Shown: positions 35,921 through 45,295, counted from the first letter of the stretch. The stretch: DNA of 64,000 nucleotides from Kocuria tytonis (GCF_003226895.2 NZ_PNJG02000004.1:124001-188000), one strand, 5' to 3'. Numbers and translations are program-made. Notes: a model not told the origin generated them from the letters alone.

Positions 35921-37347
35921 CACCGGCCCACCCGGACGCCGCCTCGGCCCCCGCCACTGCCGCCCCGCGCGGTGCGGCGGGGGCCGCCCCCTCTCTGCCC
36001 GAAGGCTTCGGACGCCGCGCGGACCTGCTGCTCGCGGGCACGGATGCGGATCTCGCCCGGTTCCACCCGGGGGACGCCGGCGCCCGGCAGCCCGTCCACA
36101 CGTGCTACGTTCCGGCGGACCTCGTGAGCGAGCAGACCCCCGCGCAGTGGGGCGAGGCGGCGTCGTCGGCGGCCGAGGAGGCGGGCGGGCTCGCGGCCCT
36201 CGCGGAGCTCGCGGGGATCGACGCCGCGGCCGCGCCCGATCTCGTGGCGCGCGTCGGCGAGAAGCTTCGCACCGAGCCCGTCGAGGACCTGCGGCTGGAC
36301 CTCGAGGACGGCTACGGCGAGCGCCCGGACGCCGAGGAGGATGCCGACGCCGTGCGCGCCGCCCGCACGGTGGCCGCGTTCGCCCGGAACCGCGCCACGG
36401 GTGCGGCTCCGGCCCCGGCGTTCGCGGGCATCCGCTTCAAGTGCTTCGAGGCCGCCACCCGTGACCGCGGGCTGCGCACCCTGGACCTGTTCCTGAGCAC
36501 CCTGGTGCGCGATGGCGGGCTCCGGGAGGCAGGGATCAGCGCGGACGGGCTGCCCGAGGGACTCGTGCTCACGCTGCCCAAGGTCTCCGCGGTGGAGCAG
36601 GTGGCCGTGATGGTGGAGGCGTGCCTGGCGCTGGAGGACGCGCTCGGTCTGCCCCTCGGGAGGCTGCGCTTCGAGATCCAGATGGAGACCCCGGACATGA
36701 TCCTGGGCCCGGACGGGACCTGCCCCATCCCGGCCATGCTGCGCGCCGCGGAGGGGCGGGTCTCCGCACTGCACTACGGCACGTACGACTACTCCGCCTC
36801 CCTGGGGATCTCGGGGCGGTTCCAGTCCCTGGAGCACCCCACCGCGGACCACGCCAAGAACGTGATGCAGGTGGCCGTGGCCGGCACCGGGGTGAACCTC
36901 TCAGACGGTTCCACCAACCGGTTGCCCGTGGGGGACGCCGCCCAGCGCCGCGAGACGTGGGCGCTGCACTCACGCCTGGTGCGCCGCTCCCTGGAGCGCG
37001 GCTTCTACCAAGGCTGGGACCTGCACGCCCACCAGCTGCCCACGCGCTTCCTGACCAACTACGCGTTCTACCGGGACGCGTTCGACGACGCCGCACGCCG
37101 CCTCGTGGCCTACGCCGGCCGGTCCGTGCCGGGCATCGAGACGGCGGACGTGGCGGACGAGCCCGCCACCGCCCGTGCGCTCGCGCGCTACGTGGTGCGA
37201 GGATTGCTGTGCGGTGCGGTGGGCGAGGACGAGCTGCGCGCCACCGGCCTGGACCCCGAGACGGTGCGGGCGGTGGCGAACCCGGGCGCGGCGGCGTCGT
37301 CGTCCACGGGAGACCGCTCGAGCCCCGAGACAGGAGAGACCCCATGA
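35917..37347 (+). CDS. HpcH/HpaI aldolase/CitE-like protein (DUF6986 type)
   Basis: A 476-residue protein with a CitE-like TIM-barrel pattern: LRLDLEDGYGER, with an acidic metal-binding pair, FAGIRFKCFE, LRFEIQMETPDMILG, and ALHYGTYDYSASLGISGRF. The GTG start overlaps the malate synthase stop (GTGA) and the stop overlaps the allE start (ATGA), so it is made with both. Homologues cleave or form C-C bonds in malyl-CoA or hydroxyacid chemistry. Its real reaction is unknown to me; the context suggests handling of glyoxylate or a ureidoglycolate derivative. Contains three decamer copies encoding AASS or DDAA. Confidence 0.72.
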   Translation: MTPAHPDAASAPATAAPRGAAGAAPSLPEGFGRRADLLLAGTDADLARFHPGDAGARQPVHTCYVPADLVSEQTPAQWGEAASSAAEEAGGLAALAELAGIDAAAAPDLVARVGEKLRTEPVEDLRLDLEDGYGERPDAEEDADAVRAARTVAAFARNRATGAAPAPAFAGIRFKCFEAATRDRGLRTLDLFLSTLVRDGGLREAGISADGLPEGLVLTLPKVSAVEQVAVMVEACLALEDALGLPLGRLRFEIQMETPDMILGPDGTCPIPAMLRAAEGRVSALHYGTYDYSASLGISGRFQSLEHPTADHAKNVMQVAVAGTGVNLSDGSTNRLPVGDAAQRRETWALHSRLVRRSLERGFYQGWDLHAHQLPTRFLTNYAFYRDAFDDAARRLVAYAGRSVPGIETADVADEPATARALARYVVRGLLCGAVGEDELRATGLDPETVRAVANPGAAASSSTGDRSSPETGETP

Positions 37348-38201
37348 CCGAGCGCACGTACTGGGCCACCCACGGTGGGCACCCGCCGCAGACGGACCTG
37401 CTCACGGACCGCGCGATGTTCCGGGAGGCGTACGCCGTGATTCCGCGGGGCACGCAGCGGGACATCGTGACCTCGTACCTGCCGTTCTGGGAGGACACGC
37501 GACTGTGGGTGCTCGCGCGGCCCATGACCGGTTTCGCGGAGACGTTCTCGCAGTACCTCGTGGAGGTGGCCCCCGGCGGCGGCTCCGAGAAGCCGGAGGA
37601 CGATCCGAGCGCCGAGGCCGTGCTCTTCGTGATGGAGGGCTCCCTGGAGCTCACCCTGGGTGACGAGCCCGGGGACGAGGACACCCACGTGCTGGCACCG
37701 GGAGGGTACGCGTTCATCGCCCCGGGCGATACCTGGACCGCGCACAACCGCGGCTCCGAAGACACCCGGTTCATGTGGATCCGCAAGCGCTACCAGCGGG
37801 TGGCCGGAGTGCCCAAGCCGGAGTCCTTCGTGACCAACGAGCAGGACATCGAGCCCACGCCCATGCCGGGCACCGAGGGCCGGTGGGCCACCACGCGGTT
37901 CGTGGACCAGAAGGACCTGCGCCACGACATGCACGTGACCATCGTGACGTTCCTGCCCGGCGGGATCATCCCGTTCGCGGAGACCCACGTGATGGAGCAC
38001 GGGCTCTACGTCCTGGAGGGTCAGGCCGTGTACCGGCTCAACGAGGACTGGGTGGAGGTCCAGGAGGGCGACTTCATGTGGCTGCGCGCCTTCTGTCCCC
38101 AGGCCTGCTACGCCGGCGGGCCCAAACCGTTCCGGTACCTGCTGTATAAGGACGTGAACCGGCACGCCCCGCTGTCCCTGGGAGGGCATGCGGGGCTGTG
38201 A
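37344..38201 (+). CDS. allE: (S)-ureidoglycine aminohydrolase (bicupin)
   Basis: A 285-residue two-cupin enzyme that converts S-ureidoglycine to S-ureidoglycolate and ammonia. Opening RTYWATHGGHPPQTDLLTDR and PRGTQRDIVTSYLPFW match the allantoin-utilisation YlbA family. The second cupin holds the metal site in IIPFAETHVMEHGLYVLEGQ (Glu and His ligands). GGAGAG precedes the ATG, which overlaps the previous stop. Last gene of the malate synthase operon, with a strong terminator after it. Its substrate would come from allantoate amidohydrolase, which is not encoded here. Confidence 0.93.
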   Translation: MTERTYWATHGGHPPQTDLLTDRAMFREAYAVIPRGTQRDIVTSYLPFWEDTRLWVLARPMTGFAETFSQYLVEVAPGGGSEKPEDDPSAEAVLFVMEGSLELTLGDEPGDEDTHVLAPGGYAFIAPGDTWTAHNRGSEDTRFMWIRKRYQRVAGVPKPESFVTNEQDIEPTPMPGTEGRWATTRFVDQKDLRHDMHVTIVTFLPGGIIPFAETHVMEHGLYVLEGQAVYRLNEDWVEVQEGDFMWLRAFCPQACYAGGPKPFRYLLYKDVNRHAPLSLGGHAGL

Positions 38202-38224
38202 CGCCTCACTCTGCAGACTGTGGG

Positions 38225-38256
38225 ACCGCCGGGCACGAGGAATCGTGTCCGGCGGT
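38225..38256 (+). terminator. Terminator of the malate synthase-allE operon
   Basis: A 14-bp stem (38225-38238 with 38243-38256, one G-T pair) around GGAA. The following stretch to 38490 shows lower G+C (31 of 60 at 38281-38340) and no gene I can support. Confidence 0.75.
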
Positions 38257-38490
38257 TGTCAGAAAACATGCCAGCGAAACCCACGGCGGCCAGGACCAGA
38301 ACAAATATCGCACTACTCATTTCTTGAACGTGGCTGAAGATACGTGGCCCGCACGGCACCAAAAGTCACACCATGGCCGTGATGACCATGACTACCCCCT
38401 CAGTAGCGCTACGACGAGACAAGGCTTTGTGACACGAAGAGCCAAGGTGCTTTGAATCGGCATGCGAATGCACCCTGCCCATTCAACTGT

Positions 38491-39269
38491 TCAGGCGCAC
38501 AGCACGGCGCGGAGCCAGAATCGCTTCTGGGTAAGCCGTACCGGACCACCTCCTGTTTCGCGGTGCAGAGCAAGGAGATCCTCCGCGTATGCATCGACAG
38601 TGAATCCGCTCGGGGCATCCCATGGGACCAGCTGCAGATATGCGACCAGGGCAGCGACGTCGTTGAACAGATACTTGCCCACGTGTTCTTCTGCTTCCGT
38701 GACCTCGAACCCCGCCTCCTCCAACTCCCTGGCACAATGCGCGAGGTTCACGTGCGGCAGTTCAGCGTGCTCACCGAACCACTGCCCTATCTCGTGCGCC
38801 TCGTCGCCTCCCACTTGCTGGGTTACGAACCGCCCCCGGGCGCGATGACACGTGCCAGCTCACGCGGGGAATACGACTCATGCCTGTTGAGCACGAGATC
38901 GAACCGGTCATCGGGGAAAGGCATTGGCAGTGAATCCACATCCTCGTCGGGAGCGCTGTACTCCACCACGTCCACCCCCACGGCCTGCAGGTTTCGACGC
39001 GCTGCTAGCACATTGGGCGCCCACCCCTCCGTTGCAACGGTGTCACGTGGCAGAGAATTGGCGAAGGTGAGCAGAAATTCGCCACCGCCCGTGCCCATGT
39101 CGAGGACGCTTGTCGCATCTGCCAGAGCGGTTCGATAGACGAGGTCAATATCCCAGGGCACTGGGGTCTCGGTCATGCGCGTTTCGAGGTCTGAGAAGCT
39201 CCATCCCTCCGGCTGGGGCTTCTGCTCTGAGCGCCATGACGCGAGCCACTGTTCATCGGAAAGGTCCAT
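38491..39269 (-). pseudogene. SAM-dependent methyltransferase broken by a frameshift
   Basis: The first part (from MDLSDEQWLASWRSEQKPQP at 39269) carries motif I SVLDMGTGGGEFLLTF and FDLVLNRHESYSPRELARVI, then hits a stop at about 38821. The next frame resumes with FVTQQVGGDEAHEIGQWFGE and runs to 38491, ending RFWLRAVLCA. One missing base in the G-run near 38826-38834 (between APGG and FV) explains the break. The ATG follows a TACGTT box by seven bases. Homologues are small-molecule class I methyltransferases. The region has lower G+C than its neighbours. Confidence 0.78.
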
Positions 39270-39348
39270 GGCTGAAAACGTACCGGAATGCGGGTTGCCT
39301 GCATCCCGAACATGGAATCATCGACGGAGTCGGCAAGAAGACATGCCC

Positions 39349-39915
39349 TCAGACTGGTTGTCGGTGCTCCTCCGCGAGCATCGCGTACCCGTAGCCGTCG
39401 TGCCACTGGCCGTCCCGGTGCAGACAGTCCCTCACGGTGTGGCTCTCACGCCGCATCCCCACCTTCTCCATGACCTTCCAGGACCCGGTGTTCTCCGCGA
39501 AGCAGCCGGCCTCCACACGGTGGACGCCCATGTCGAACGCGATGGACAGGCCTGCGCGCACGAGTTCCGTGGCGATGCCACAACCCTGGGCCCAGGGCGC
39601 CACCACCCAGCCGAGCTCCACCTGCTGCCCCCTGGCGTGTTCCGCGACGTCCGCCTGGGACCACGCGTCCTGGTGCTTGACCATGAGATAGGCCGCGAGC
39701 CGCCCGTCCCAGTGGGCCAACAGGTGGGTGGCGACCAGGGCGTCCCAGTCCGCGCGGAACTCCTCACGTGAGGCGTAGACCCTGGTGGTCCAGCGGTTCA
39801 GCTCAAGATCGCCCTTCAGCTCCCACAGCACGTCCGCATCCTCCGGGGTCAGTCGACCCACGGTGAGCCGTTCGGTACGGCGGGGCCAGATCAGGTCATC
39901 GAGGGAGCGGGGCAT
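39349..39915 (-). CDS. GNAT-family (RimJ/RimL-like) N-acetyltransferase
   Basis: A 188-residue acetyltransferase with the RimJ/L-type opening TERLTVGRLTPEDADVLWEL, motif A ELGWVVAPWAQGCGIATELV, and motif B RVEAGCFAENTGSWKVMEKVGMRRESH. Acetyl-CoA-dependent transfer to an amine or protein N-terminus is expected; the target is unknown. I start at the ATG at 39915 because TACCCT lies exactly six bases upstream. Confidence 0.87.
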   Translation of the reverse strand: MPRSLDDLIWPRRTERLTVGRLTPEDADVLWELKGDLELNRWTTRVYASREEFRADWDALVATHLLAHWDGRLAAYLMVKHQDAWSQADVAEHARGQQVELGWVVAPWAQGCGIATELVRAGLSIAFDMGVHRVEAGCFAENTGSWKVMEKVGMRRESHTVRDCLHRDGQWHDGYGYAMLAEEHRQPV

Positions 39916-39921
39916 GCCCCC

Positions 39922-39927
39922 AGGGTA
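39922..39927 (-). promoter_or_regulatory. -10 box for a leaderless GNAT mRNA
   Basis: TACCCT on the minus strand, six bases before the ATG at 39915. Confidence 0.5.
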
Positions 39928-39976
39928 TCGAGGGCTCGGCCCTTCGCTCGCAGACACTTGCCCCGGGGTGTGAGAA

Positions 39977-40003
39977 CGCCCCGGGCCATCACGGCCCGGG
40001 GCG
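39977..40003 (-). terminator. Terminator of the alcohol dehydrogenase gene
   Basis: A perfect 11-bp stem (39977-39987 with 39993-40003) around a five-base loop, just past the dehydrogenase stop, followed on the minus strand by TTCTC. Confidence 0.75.
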
Positions 40004-40024
40004 CTTCTCTCCGACTCTGCGAAC

Positions 40025-41071
40025 TCAGATGCTCTTGGCGTCGATCACGAAGCGGTAGCGGACGTCCGAGTTCACCACGCGGTCGTAGGCGTCGTTGACG
40101 TCCTCCGCGCTGATGAGTTCGATCTCCGCCGTGACCCCGTGCTCACCGCAGAAGTCCAGCATCTCCTGGGTCTCGCGGATGCCGCCGATGTTGGACCCGG
40201 TGAGGGACTTGCGGCCGCTGATCACGGACCCGGCGCTCACTTCCAGGGGCTCGGTGGGCAGGCCCAGCAGCACCATGGCACCGTGCGGACGAAGGGTGGC
40301 CATGAACTCCTGCACATCCACGTGGGCGGAGACGGTGTTGATGATGACGTCGAACTCGCCCTTGTGGTTCTTGAGCGCCTCGGGATCCTCCTTGCGGGCG
40401 ATCCAGTCGGTGGCGCCGAAGCGGCGGCCGTCCTCCTCCTTGGAGCGGGTCTGGCTGATCACGGTCACCTCTGCGCCCATGGCGGCGGCGAGCTTCACGG
40501 CCACGTGGCCCAGACCGCCCATGCCCACCACGGCCACCTTGGAGCCCTCGGTGACGCCCCAGGTGCGCAGCGGGGAGTAGGTGGTGATGCCCGCGCACAG
40601 CAGCGGCGTGGTCGCGGCCGGGTCCAGGTTCTCGGGGATGTGCAGGGCGAAGGCCTCGGACACGATGATTTCCGTGGAGTACCCGCCGTCCGTGGGGCGG
40701 CCGTCGAAGCGGTCCTTGCCGTTGTACGTGCCCACGGCCTTGGGGCAGTTGTTCTCCTCGCCCTTCAGGCACCACTCGCACTCGCGGCAGGAGTCGACGA
40801 GGCACCCCACGCCGGCACGGTCACCGGTGGCGAACTTCGTCACCTCGGAGCCGATCTCAGTGACCCGGCCGATGATCTCGTGGCCCGGGACCATGGGGAA
40901 CTCGATCGGCCCCCACTCCTCACGCACGGTGTGGATGTCCGAGTGGCAGATGCCCGCGAACTCGATCTCGATGCGGATGTCGTCCGGGCGCAGGTCCCGG
41001 CGCTCGACGGTGCCCTTCTCCAGCGGGGCTCCGGAAGCGACGGCCTGGTAGGCAGCAACGTTGGTAGTCAT
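40025..41071 (-). CDS. Zinc-dependent alcohol dehydrogenase (YahK/cinnamyl-alcohol type)
   Basis: A 348-residue MDR-family NADP(H)-dependent aldehyde reductase/alcohol dehydrogenase. Catalytic zinc site: GICHSDIHTVREEWG and VPGHEIIGRV. Structural zinc site: four Cys in DSCRECEWCLKGEENNC. Cofactor fold: VGMGGLGHVAVKLAAAMGA. The ATG at 41071 lies eight bases after TAGAGT. It has no obvious link to the purine genes on either side. Confidence 0.93.
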   Translation of the reverse strand: MTTNVAAYQAVASGAPLEKGTVERRDLRPDDIRIEIEFAGICHSDIHTVREEWGPIEFPMVPGHEIIGRVTEIGSEVTKFATGDRAGVGCLVDSCRECEWCLKGEENNCPKAVGTYNGKDRFDGRPTDGGYSTEIIVSEAFALHIPENLDPAATTPLLCAGITTYSPLRTWGVTEGSKVAVVGMGGLGHVAVKLAAAMGAEVTVISQTRSKEEDGRRFGATDWIARKEDPEALKNHKGEFDVIINTVSAHVDVQEFMATLRPHGAMVLLGLPTEPLEVSAGSVISGRKSLTGSNIGGIRETQEMLDFCGEHGVTAEIELISAEDVNDAYDRVVNSDVRYRFVIDAKSI

Positions 41072-41362
41072 GGCAGGTGACTCTAGACCTGCCTCGACCG
41101 GTAAGCCATTTCGGAGGAAAGTGGTTCGTTCACAGCGTGATGGGGCGTCGACCGGCCCCGTCACCTCACCGGCCGAACGGGAACCCCTTCAGGTCCTTGG
41201 GCAGCGGCGCCGCGTACGTGCAGGCCCGCAAGGTCGTGAGCCCCAGGAAAACCGCCGACGGAAAATACGCTGCCACGCGGCGTGGTGTCCCGGTTTGTAC
41301 TCTCGAAAGAGATCGCCCTGTTCTCGAGGGATCCTGTGGTCCCCCAGCATCTTAGGAGAAAC
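41072..41362. other. Divergent control region between alcohol dehydrogenase and hyi
   Basis: A 291-bp space without a gene I can support. It holds TAGAGT (41080-41085, minus strand) for the dehydrogenase, the palindrome CCACGC-G-GCGTGG (41273-41285), and TACTCT (41298-41303) as a -10 candidate for hyi. Confidence 0.45.
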
Positions 41363-42148
41363 ATGTCCTACTCCGTGAACGCCTCGATCCTGCTGACTGA
41401 GGTGCCCCTGCTCGAGCGCCCCGCGGCCGTGGCACGCCACGGCTTCACCCGCGCGGAGTTCTGGTGGCCCTTCCCCACCGCCACACCCGCGCCGGAGGAG
41501 GTCGACGCCTTCGTGCGGTCCCTCCGGGAGGCGGGCGTCCGGCTCACCGGGCTGAACCTCTTCGCGGGTGACATGCCCGGCGGGGAGCGCGGCATCCTCT
41601 CCCACCCCGGTCGCGCGGCGGAGTTCCGCGCCGGCGTGGAATCCCTCGTGCGGGTGGCGCGGGCCACCGGGTGCCGGGGTTTCAACGCCCTCTACGGCAC
41701 CCGCTTTTCGGGGTGCACGCCCCGGGAGCAGGACGATGCGGCGGTCGAGAACCTCCGGTTCGCAGCGCGCGCGGTGGCGCCGTTCGGCGGCGTCGTGCTC
41801 GTGGAGCCGCTGTCCGGCGCCCCGCGGTACCCGTTGCGGACCGCGGCGGACGTGATGACCGTGATCGAGCGCGTGGACCGGGAGAACGTGAAGCTGCTGG
41901 CGGACTTCTACCACCTGGCGGTCAACGGCGAGGACGTGGACGCCCTCATCGAGCGGCACGCCGGGGACTTCGCGCACATCCAGATCGCGGACGCCCCCGG
42001 GCGCCACGAACCGGGCACGGGTGAGCTCCCCCTGCACCGGTGGGTGGCCCGGGCCCGCGAGCTCGGGTACACCGGCCCGGTGTCCCTCGAGTACGCGTCC
42101 TCACAGGACGATCCGTTTGCGTGGCTGCCCCGCGAGCAGCGCGGCTGA
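41363..42148 (+). CDS. hyi: Hydroxypyruvate isomerase
   Basis: A 261-residue TIM-barrel isomerase (AP endonuclease 2 fold) interconverting hydroxypyruvate and tartronate semialdehyde in glyoxylate metabolism. Motifs: ASILLTEVPLLERPAAVARH, FTRAEFWWPF, LNLFAGDMPGGERG, GCRGFNALYG, VLVEPLS, LLADFYHLAVNGED and PVSLEY, which fit the Hyi family. The start is set by AGGAG before the ATG. It leads the hyi, glycerate kinase, allantoinase set. Confidence 0.9.
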   Translation: MSYSVNASILLTEVPLLERPAAVARHGFTRAEFWWPFPTATPAPEEVDAFVRSLREAGVRLTGLNLFAGDMPGGERGILSHPGRAAEFRAGVESLVRVARATGCRGFNALYGTRFSGCTPREQDDAAVENLRFAARAVAPFGGVVLVEPLSGAPRYPLRTAADVMTVIERVDRENVKLLADFYHLAVNGEDVDALIERHAGDFAHIQIADAPGRHEPGTGELPLHRWVARARELGYTGPVSLEYASSQDDPFAWLPREQRG

Positions 42149-42251
42149 ACGGGCAGTGCGGCGGGACCCCGGGCCGGGAGCGGGCCGGGCGACGTCGTAC
42201 TGGGAGTCGTGCTGGAATGAGCGCGAGCACCGGCACCCGGAGGAGGACACC

Positions 42252-43475
42252 GTGCGCATCATCGTGGCACCGGACAAGTTCAAGGGCTCCGTGACCGCCC
42301 ACGAGGCGGCGGAGCACCTGGCGGCGGGGATCCGCGCCGCCCTCCCGGACGCGGACGTCACCGCACTCCCCGTGGCCGACGGCGGCGAGGGCACCCTGGA
42401 CGCCGCGCTCGGGGCGGGCTTCGAGCGACGGGAACTCACCGTCACCGGGCCCGTAAACCGGCCAGTGGACGCCGCATGGGCCCGGCGCGGACACGAGGCC
42501 GTGGTGGAGCTGGCGCTCGCCTCGGGTCTCGCCGCGCTCCCCCACCGGGACGGCCGGCCCGTGCTCGCGGCACGCATCGCCACGAGCCGCGGCACCGGTG
42601 AGCTGATCGCCGCGGCCCTGGACGCCGGGTGCACGCGCGTGGTCCTGGGCGTGGGCGGCAGCGCCACCACGGACGGCGGCGCGGGCATGCTCACCGCGCT
42701 GGGTCTGCGGCTGCTGGACCGGCACGGCCGCGCGCTGCCGGACGGCGGCGCGGCGCTCGCGGACCTGCACACCGTGGACGCCTCCGGGCTGCACCCGCGT
42801 GTGGCGGACACCGAGTTCGTGCTCGCCGCGGACGTGGACAATCCGCTGACCGGCCCGCGCGGCGCGGCCGCCGTGTTCGGCCCGCAGAAGGGCGCCACGG
42901 AGGAGGACGTCCGGGAGCTCGACGCCGCACTGGGCACCTTCCGCGACCGGCTCGCCGGGGCCCTCGGCGAACCCGCCCGAAAGGCCGCGTCCGCGCCGGG
43001 TGCCGGGGCCGCGGGCGGCACGGGGTACGCGGCCCTGGCCGTCCTGGGTGCCACCCGCCGACCGGGGATCGACGTGGTGCTGGACCTCGTGGACCTGGAC
43101 ACCGCCGTGGCGGGCGCGGACCTGCTCGTCACGGGCGAGGGCAGCCTGGACGAGCAGAGTCTCGGCGGCAAGACCCCGATCGGTGTGCTGCGGGTGGGGC
43201 GGCGCCACGGCGTCCCCGTGGTCGCCGTATGCGGCCGCACCACGCTCACCGCGGAGGTCCTGCGCGCCACGGGCTTCGCGGCCGTCCACGAGCTGCGGAG
43301 CCTCGTCCCGGACGACGACACCTCCCTGCGGGAGGCCCCGCGACTACTGCGTGAGGTGGGTCACCGCCTAGTTTGGGATCGAGAAGATCCACGCACCCCG
43401 CCCGTGCCGTGCACCGGCCACGCGCGCCCCGGCACCACCGGCGCACACCGCCACCGAAAGGACCCCACACCATGA
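42252..43475 (+). CDS. Glycerate 2-kinase (GarK/GlxK type)
   Basis: Phosphorylates D-glycerate to 2-phosphoglycerate. The 407 residues show the family opening RIIVAPDKFKGSVTAHEAAE, LPVADGGEGTLDAALGAG, VLGVGGSATTDGGAGMLTAL, DVDNPLTGPRGAAAVFGPQK and VTGEGSLDEQSLGGKTPIGV. AGGAGG lies five bases before the GTG start. The C-terminal 30 residues, rich in Pro and His, are extra and overlap the allantoinase start. It would finish the glyoxylate-to-glycerate route together with hyi. Confidence 0.93.
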   Translation: MRIIVAPDKFKGSVTAHEAAEHLAAGIRAALPDADVTALPVADGGEGTLDAALGAGFERRELTVTGPVNRPVDAAWARRGHEAVVELALASGLAALPHRDGRPVLAARIATSRGTGELIAAALDAGCTRVVLGVGGSATTDGGAGMLTALGLRLLDRHGRALPDGGAALADLHTVDASGLHPRVADTEFVLAADVDNPLTGPRGAAAVFGPQKGATEEDVRELDAALGTFRDRLAGALGEPARKAASAPGAGAAGGTGYAALAVLGATRRPGIDVVLDLVDLDTAVAGADLLVTGEGSLDEQSLGGKTPIGVLRVGRRHGVPVVAVCGRTTLTAEVLRATGFAAVHELRSLVPDDDTSLREAPRLLREVGHRLVWDREDPRTPPVPCTGHARPGTTGAHRHRKDPTP

Positions 43476-45295
43476 ACGCCTCACCGCAACGCGGTTCCCG
43501 CCAGAAGACCTCCGCACAGGGCCCGGCCGACGACGCCGCCCGCGACGCCTCCGCCGACCCCACCCCGGCCACCGGCGGCGCACACCAGCACCGGCACACC
43601 GACCAGGACCACGCAGCCACGAGCACCACCGGGGCCGGGACGGGAACCGAGGCGGACACCACGGACCCGGGGACCAACGAGGAACGCGCCACGGGGCGGG
43701 TGCACCGCACGGTGGCCCAGGCGGCGTCGAACCCCGAGCTGGACGAGACCCCGGAGGAGATCGCGCAGCAGAACTCCCAGCGGGCCGTGACCGACGACCG
43801 CCGGGACGAGGTGGCGGCCGCCCGTGCCGCGCAGCTCAGGCTGGCCCAGGAGGTCAACGGTGCGGACCGCGTGCGGGAGCTGATCCGTGAGTACAAGGCG
43901 GAGCACCGGCTCGCGGACGGGGACGAGTCCACGGAGGCGCGGATCACAGGGCGGCGGGACGGCGAATTCGACCTCGTGGTCCGCGGCCGCCGGGTGATGT
44001 GCGGCGACCACTTCGCCCCGCGGGAGGTGGGTGTGCGGGACGGGAAGATCGCCGCGATCGAGCCGCTCGGCGCCGGTCTGCAGGGCGCGCGGGTCGTGGA
44101 GCTCGCCGAGGACGAGACGCTGCTGCCCGGCCTCGTGGACACCCACGTGCACGTGAACGAGCCCGGACGCACCGAGTGGGAGGGCTTCGCCACCGCCACC
44201 CGTGCCGCGGCCGCAGGAGGCGTGACCACCATCGTGGACATGCCCCTGAACTCCGTGCCCGCCACCGTGAACGTGGCCGCCCTGGAGTACAAGCGGCTAT
44301 TCGCGCAGCAGAACGCGTTCGTGGACATCGGCTTCTGGGGCGGAGCCATTCCCGGGAACAAGGCCGATCTGCGTCCCCTGCACGACGACGGCGTGTTCGG
44401 CTTCAAGTGCTTCCTGCTGCACTCCGGCGTGGACGAGTTCCCGCACCTGGAGGCGGACGAGATGGAGGAGGCGCTCGCCGAGATCAAGACGTTCGACTCT
44501 CTGCTGATCGTGCACGCGGAGGACTCCCGCACCATCGACAGGGCCCCGCAGCCCAACGGCAACGTGTACGAGAACTTCCTGAGGTCCCGCCCGCGCGGTG
44601 CGGAGAACATCGCCATTGCGGAGGTCATCGAGCGCACCCGCTGGACCGGGGCACGCTCGCACATCCTGCATCTGTCCTCCTCGGACGCGATCCCCATGAT
44701 CCGTTCCGCCAAGAACGACGGCCTGGACATCACCGTGGAGACCTGCCCGCACTACCTCACGCTGCTCTCCGAGGAGATCCCGGACGGCGCCACCGCGTTC
44801 AAGTGCTGCCCACCGGTGCGGGAGGTCTCCAACCGGGAGAAGCTGTGGGAGGGGCTGATCGACGGCACCATCGACTACGTCGTCTCGGACCACTCCCCCT
44901 CCACCCTGGACCTCAAGGACCTGGGCAACGGGGACTTCGGGGTCGCGTGGGGCGGCGTCTCCTCGCTGCAGCTCGGCCTGTCCCTGATCTGGACCGAGGC
45001 ACGACGCCGCGGGGTCGGACTCGAGCGCGTGGTGCGGTGGATGGCCACGCGCCCGGCCGAGCGGGTGGGACTGCGCCACAAGGGCAAGCTGTCTCTGGGT
45101 TACGACGCGGACATGGCCGTCTTCGCCGCGGACGAGAGCTACGTGGTGGACGCCCAGCGCCTCAACCACAAGAACCCCATCACCCCCTACCAGGGCAAGG
45201 TGCTCTCCGGGAAGGTCCGCAGGACCTTCGTGGGCGGGCGCGAGGTGGACTACGAGACGCCCACCGGCCGCCTGCTCGGCCGCGGCCAGGCCTGA
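43472..45295 (+). CDS. allB: Allantoinase with a long N-terminal extension
   Basis: Opens the allantoin ring to allantoate. Residues about 165-607 are a normal allantoinase/dihydroorotase-fold enzyme: GLVDTHVHVNEPGRTEWEGF (metal His pair), GVTTIVDMPLNSVPATV, FGFKCFLLHSG with the bridging Lys, ILHLSSSDAIPMIRSAK, VETCPHYLTLL and VSDHSPSTLD. The first 160 residues are unusual: a Gln/His/Thr/Asp-rich disordered stretch with the decamer at 43529, then a charged helical part (DEVAAARAAQLRLAQEVNGA). The ATG overlaps the kinase stop and has AAAGG upstream, so the extension looks genuine. Confidence 0.92.
   Translation: MNASPQRGSRQKTSAQGPADDAARDASADPTPATGGAHQHRHTDQDHAATSTTGAGTGTEADTTDPGTNEERATGRVHRTVAQAASNPELDETPEEIAQQNSQRAVTDDRRDEVAAARAAQLRLAQEVNGADRVRELIREYKAEHRLADGDESTEARITGRRDGEFDLVVRGRRVMCGDHFAPREVGVRDGKIAAIEPLGAGLQGARVVELAEDETLLPGLVDTHVHVNEPGRTEWEGFATATRAAAAGGVTTIVDMPLNSVPATVNVAALEYKRLFAQQNAFVDIGFWGGAIPGNKADLRPLHDDGVFGFKCFLLHSGVDEFPHLEADEMEEALAEIKTFDSLLIVHAEDSRTIDRAPQPNGNVYENFLRSRPRGAENIAIAEVIERTRWTGARSHILHLSSSDAIPMIRSAKNDGLDITVETCPHYLTLLSEEIPDGATAFKCCPPVREVSNREKLWEGLIDGTIDYVVSDHSPSTLDLKDLGNGDFGVAWGGVSSLQLGLSLIWTEARRRGVGLERVVRWMATRPAERVGLRHKGKLSLGYDADMAVFAADESYVVDAQRLNHKNPITPYQGKVLSGKVRRTFVGGREVDYETPTGRLLGRGQA

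Noticed and set aside
38108-38362. Small minus-strand frame with a hydrophobic stretch (SSAIFVLVLAAVGFAGMF)
   Set aside because: It overlaps the operon terminator and the allE coding end, has no ribosome site, and its C-terminal half is shadow-like. Not enough to call a membrane peptide.
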